Assembly: GCF_040543805.1 (NCBI RefSeq)
Contig: NZ_JBEUMS010000010.1
Span: forward strand, 124,001-188,000
Source: Arcicella rosea
Lineage (GTDB): Bacteria; Bacteroidota; Bacteroidia; Cytophagales; Spirosomataceae
Length of the DNA stretch: 64,000 bases
Reading direction: 5' to 3'
Below the pieces are notes generated by a model. The model saw only the letters and a program-made list of their open reading frames with translations. It was not told the origin of the DNA and made no database searches. Below, in pieces: positions 61,561 to 64,000 of the stretch. Each line of letters starts with the position of its first letter. Within the stretch, counting starts at the first letter, position 1. The position numbers and the translations under genes were made by a program.

Positions 61561-64000
61561 ATGAGAAAAGTCTATTTTATAAGTATGTTAATGGCATACT
61601 GTTCGCCACTATATGCCCAGCTGTTAAAAAGCAGGGTGATTACAGCCTCAGATGGAATTGAGGTTCCCGGTGCATCCGTAAGACTCATTAAACAAGGTAC
61701 TGGGACGCTTACAGATAGGAATGGTTTCTTTGAAATAAGCGCTACTCTTCCCAGTGATACACTGGTAATCAGCAGTATTGGTTTTAAGTCACTCAAAATA
61801 CCGGTTGCTGTTTCCCTAAAATCATTGCCTGCCTCTCTCAGCTTGGAAATACAAAACAGTGAACTTCAGGAGGTAATCGTTTCTACGGGATACACTAAAA
61901 TCAGCAGTGAAAGAGCCACAGGGTCTTTTATCCATCTTAATAATGAACTCATCAACCGAAGTGTCAGTACGGATATTCTGAGCCGTTTAGAGGGAGTAAG
62001 TGCTGGTCTGCAATTTTACAGAACCAATATATCTCCTCACGGAAATACCTCAGACTTAAGAGTCAGGGGGCTTAGCACCATTCATGCCTCAAGTGCTCCT
62101 TTAATCGTAATCGATAACTTTCCTTATGAGGGGGATATTAATACCATCAATCCCAATGATGTAGAAGACATCACCATCCTGAAAGATGCAGCCGCTACTT
62201 CTATATGGGGTGTTCGGGCTGGAAATGGCGTAATCGTCATTACCACCAAGCAAGGCAAGTACAATAAAAAAACAGCGGTTAGTTTACAGTCTAACTTTAC
62301 CTCGGCTGATAAACCTAACCTATTCTATAATCCTGCCTTTTTGAATGCCCAAGACCTCATTGACTTTCAACGCTTACGTTTTCAAAATGGTGGCTTCCAA
62401 CAAAATAACTGGACTTTGCTCTCTCCTGCTATTGAACTCCAAATTGCTGGTCAGCAAGGAAGGATTAGTCATGTGGAGATGGAACGACAACTAAAACTTT
62501 TGGCCACCAAAGATGTAAGAAAAGACATGCTGAAATACTTGTATCAAACTTCTCTCAATCAACAATATTCGCTGAACATTTCAGGGGGTAATAATGACCT
62601 GAAATATGTCACATCGGTTGGATTTGATAAAAACCTTACCGCAAACGTCGGGTTTAGCTCTTCAAGGGTAACACTCAATAATCAACTAAACTATAGATTG
62701 GGTAAAAAACTGGAGGTCTTTAGTAGCTTGTACTATGTCCTTCAGGCTTACAAAAACAATGGACTCCAGCCATCAGCCCTTATTCCTAGAGAAGGCGGGG
62801 CATTGCAATCTTATACTGCTTTGATAGATGAAGATGGATTGCCAGCAGCCATCCCCTACAAATACCGTCAAACCTACATTGATGCGGCAACAGCTACTGG
62901 CTTATTAAACTGGGCTTTTAAACCCTTGGAGGAACTTAATTTAGCTGATAATACCTCCAACAATAACGAGATAAGAATGAACACTGGCTTGCGATACTCG
63001 TTGTTGTCTGATTTAGCCCTTGACCTTAAATACCAATTCAGAAGTGCTACTGGGGAAGTTCGTAATTATTATGCGCCTGAAACGTACTATGTCAGAGACC
63101 TTATTAACCGCTTCACTCAGCCTAATGGCACGAGTGTCATTCCTCTGGGAGGAATCTTATCTGGTTCAAGATCTTCTGGCAAGAGTCATTATGGTCGTCT
63201 GCAATTTAACTATCATAAATCACTCCAGCAACAACACCAACTCGATGCACTGGCTGGGGCTGAAATCAGGGAGGATCAATCAACAGCGGGGCCTGGTTAC
63301 TTATTATACGGCTATGACAATCAGACATTGACTAGTTCACCTTATCTCAATTATGAAACTAGCTATCCCCTGCGACCGAGGTCTGCCAGCAGAATCCCCA
63401 ATACCATTGCTGATGTCCAGCATTTCACTGACCGGTTTATCTCTTATTTTGCCAATGCTGCCTACACGTTTGATCAAAAGTATACCCTTACACTAAGCAG
63501 TCGGTGGGATGCTTCCAATATATTTGGGGTAGCTACGAATCAAAAAGGTGTTCCACTCTGGTCTGTGGGTGGATTATGGAACCTCAAGCAGGAGTACTTG
63601 ACCTCAGCCTCAAGTAATACGATTGACGTGCTAAAGCTTAGAGCGACTTACGGGGTTAATGGTAATATTAATAAGCAGGTAAGTACCATGCCAAGTATTA
63701 CTAACAGTATCGGTACGGTGACTAACTTACCTTCTGCTCAGCTTCTAAGCATAGGTAATCCATCTTTAAGGTGGGAAAAGGTAAGCGTCTGGAATACTGC
63801 CCTTGACTTTTCTTTCCTGAATGGCAGCATTCGGGGTAGTTTGGAGTACTATCAAAAAGCTGGTAGTGACCTGATTGGCTATGATTATCTAGATCCGACC
63901 TCTGGAATCTTTTCAATAGGACTGGGAGGAATCACTAATATTGATAGTCGGATTAATGCTGCCAACATGCTTACCAAGGGAATGGATTTGGAAATCAGTG
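61561..64000 (+). CDS. SusC/RagA-like TonB-dependent receptor, partial (C-terminus beyond window)
   Basis: At least 813 codons from the ATG at 61561. Signal peptide MRKVYFISMLMAYCSPLYAQ, carboxypeptidase-like domain (DGIEVPGASVRLIKQGTGT), plug with LQEVIVSTGYTKISSERATG, APLIVIDNFPYEGD and LKDAAATSIWGVRAGNGVI, then barrel repeats with SSRWDASNIFG. The plug motif SIWGVRAGNG replaces the common AIYGSRGANG. It is probably an operon with the thioredoxin gene and a SusD-like gene beyond the edge. Confidence 0.92.
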   Translation, partial: MRKVYFISMLMAYCSPLYAQLLKSRVITASDGIEVPGASVRLIKQGTGTLTDRNGFFEISATLPSDTLVISSIGFKSLKIPVAVSLKSLPASLSLEIQNSELQEVIVSTGYTKISSERATGSFIHLNNELINRSVSTDILSRLEGVSAGLQFYRTNISPHGNTSDLRVRGLSTIHASSAPLIVIDNFPYEGDINTINPNDVEDITILKDAAATSIWGVRAGNGVIVITTKQGKYNKKTAVSLQSNFTSADKPNLFYNPAFLNAQDLIDFQRLRFQNGGFQQNNWTLLSPAIELQIAGQQGRISHVEMERQLKLLATKDVRKDMLKYLYQTSLNQQYSLNISGGNNDLKYVTSVGFDKNLTANVGFSSSRVTLNNQLNYRLGKKLEVFSSLYYVLQAYKNNGLQPSALIPREGGALQSYTALIDEDGLPAAIPYKYRQTYIDAATATGLLNWAFKPLEELNLADNTSNNNEIRMNTGLRYSLLSDLALDLKYQFRSATGEVRNYYAPETYYVRDLINRFTQPNGTSVIPLGGILSGSRSSGKSHYGRLQFNYHKSLQQQHQLDALAGAEIREDQSTAGPGYLLYGYDNQTLTSSPYLNYETSYPLRPRSASRIPNTIADVQHFTDRFISYFANAAYTFDQKYTLTLSSRWDASNIFGVATNQKGVPLWSVGGLWNLKQEYLTSASSNTIDVLKLRATYGVNGNINKQVSTMPSITNSIGTVTNLPSAQLLSIGNPSLRWEKVSVWNTALDFSFLNGSIRGSLEYYQKAGSDLIGYDYLDPTSGIFSIGLGGITNIDSRINAANMLTKGMDLEIS

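Overview
The window reads as an AT-rich Bacteroidota genome, most likely of the Cytophagales/Spirosomaceae type. The signs are SusC/SusD pairs, an ECF sigma/FecR pair feeding a SusC with an STN domain, TANNTTTG-type promoters, LytTR two-component pairs, a type IX secretion tail fragment and a split two-subunit transketolase. No rRNA, tRNA or CRISPR array was recognised. The species cannot be named from the sequence alone.

Region 1 (1-7853) is a sugar-degradation block. It holds a GH106 alpha-L-rhamnosidase running off the left edge, a divergent Nudix/winged-helix regulator whose Nudix box is catalytically degenerate, a small secreted protein and a very large ThuA/PQQ-dehydrogenase/PKD/cytochrome c protein. 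The GH106 and ThuA promoters share a nearly identical palindromic operator at exactly the same distance from the -33 element, so they look co-regulated.

Region 2 (about 8280-12804) is a complete theta-type replicon core: 13 iterons, an AT-rich unwinding region, a Rep_3 initiator, ParA and ParB. A highly expressed-looking split transketolase follows directly at 13241-15138. The window may therefore belong to a megaplasmid or chromid, or to a chromosome with an integrated plasmid.

Region 3 (15267-26762, all minus strand) is a polysaccharide utilisation locus: ECF sigma, FecR, STN-SusC, SusD, GH43-like, GH28 and an alpha/beta-hydrolase/SGNH fusion. The predicted substrate is pectin or its side chains.

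Region 4 (27150-42049) holds an AAA ATPase, a LytS/LytTR pair with an adjacent TonB-dependent receptor, a TetR-controlled flavin-oxidase operon with matching operators and a short unlisted gene, an SDR/HxlR divergent pair, a decayed copy of the receptor tail, and a second SusC/SusD pair.

Region 5 (42048-60000) is an accessory zone. An IS21-family element has split a Fic gene, and a T9SS sorting-domain remnant lies beside it. Many single genes follow (NTF2-like, AraC, VOC, lipoprotein, intact Fic, epimerase, aldo/keto reductase, LytTR pair, phosphoesterase), separated by at least three families of dispersed intergenic repeats. A cupin-like plus SLATT two-gene operon, with a nearby XRE regulator, is the best candidate here for an undescribed conflict or stress system.

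Region 6 (60198-64000) starts a locus with visibly higher GC: a TlpA-like thioredoxin and a SusC-like receptor that runs off the right edge.
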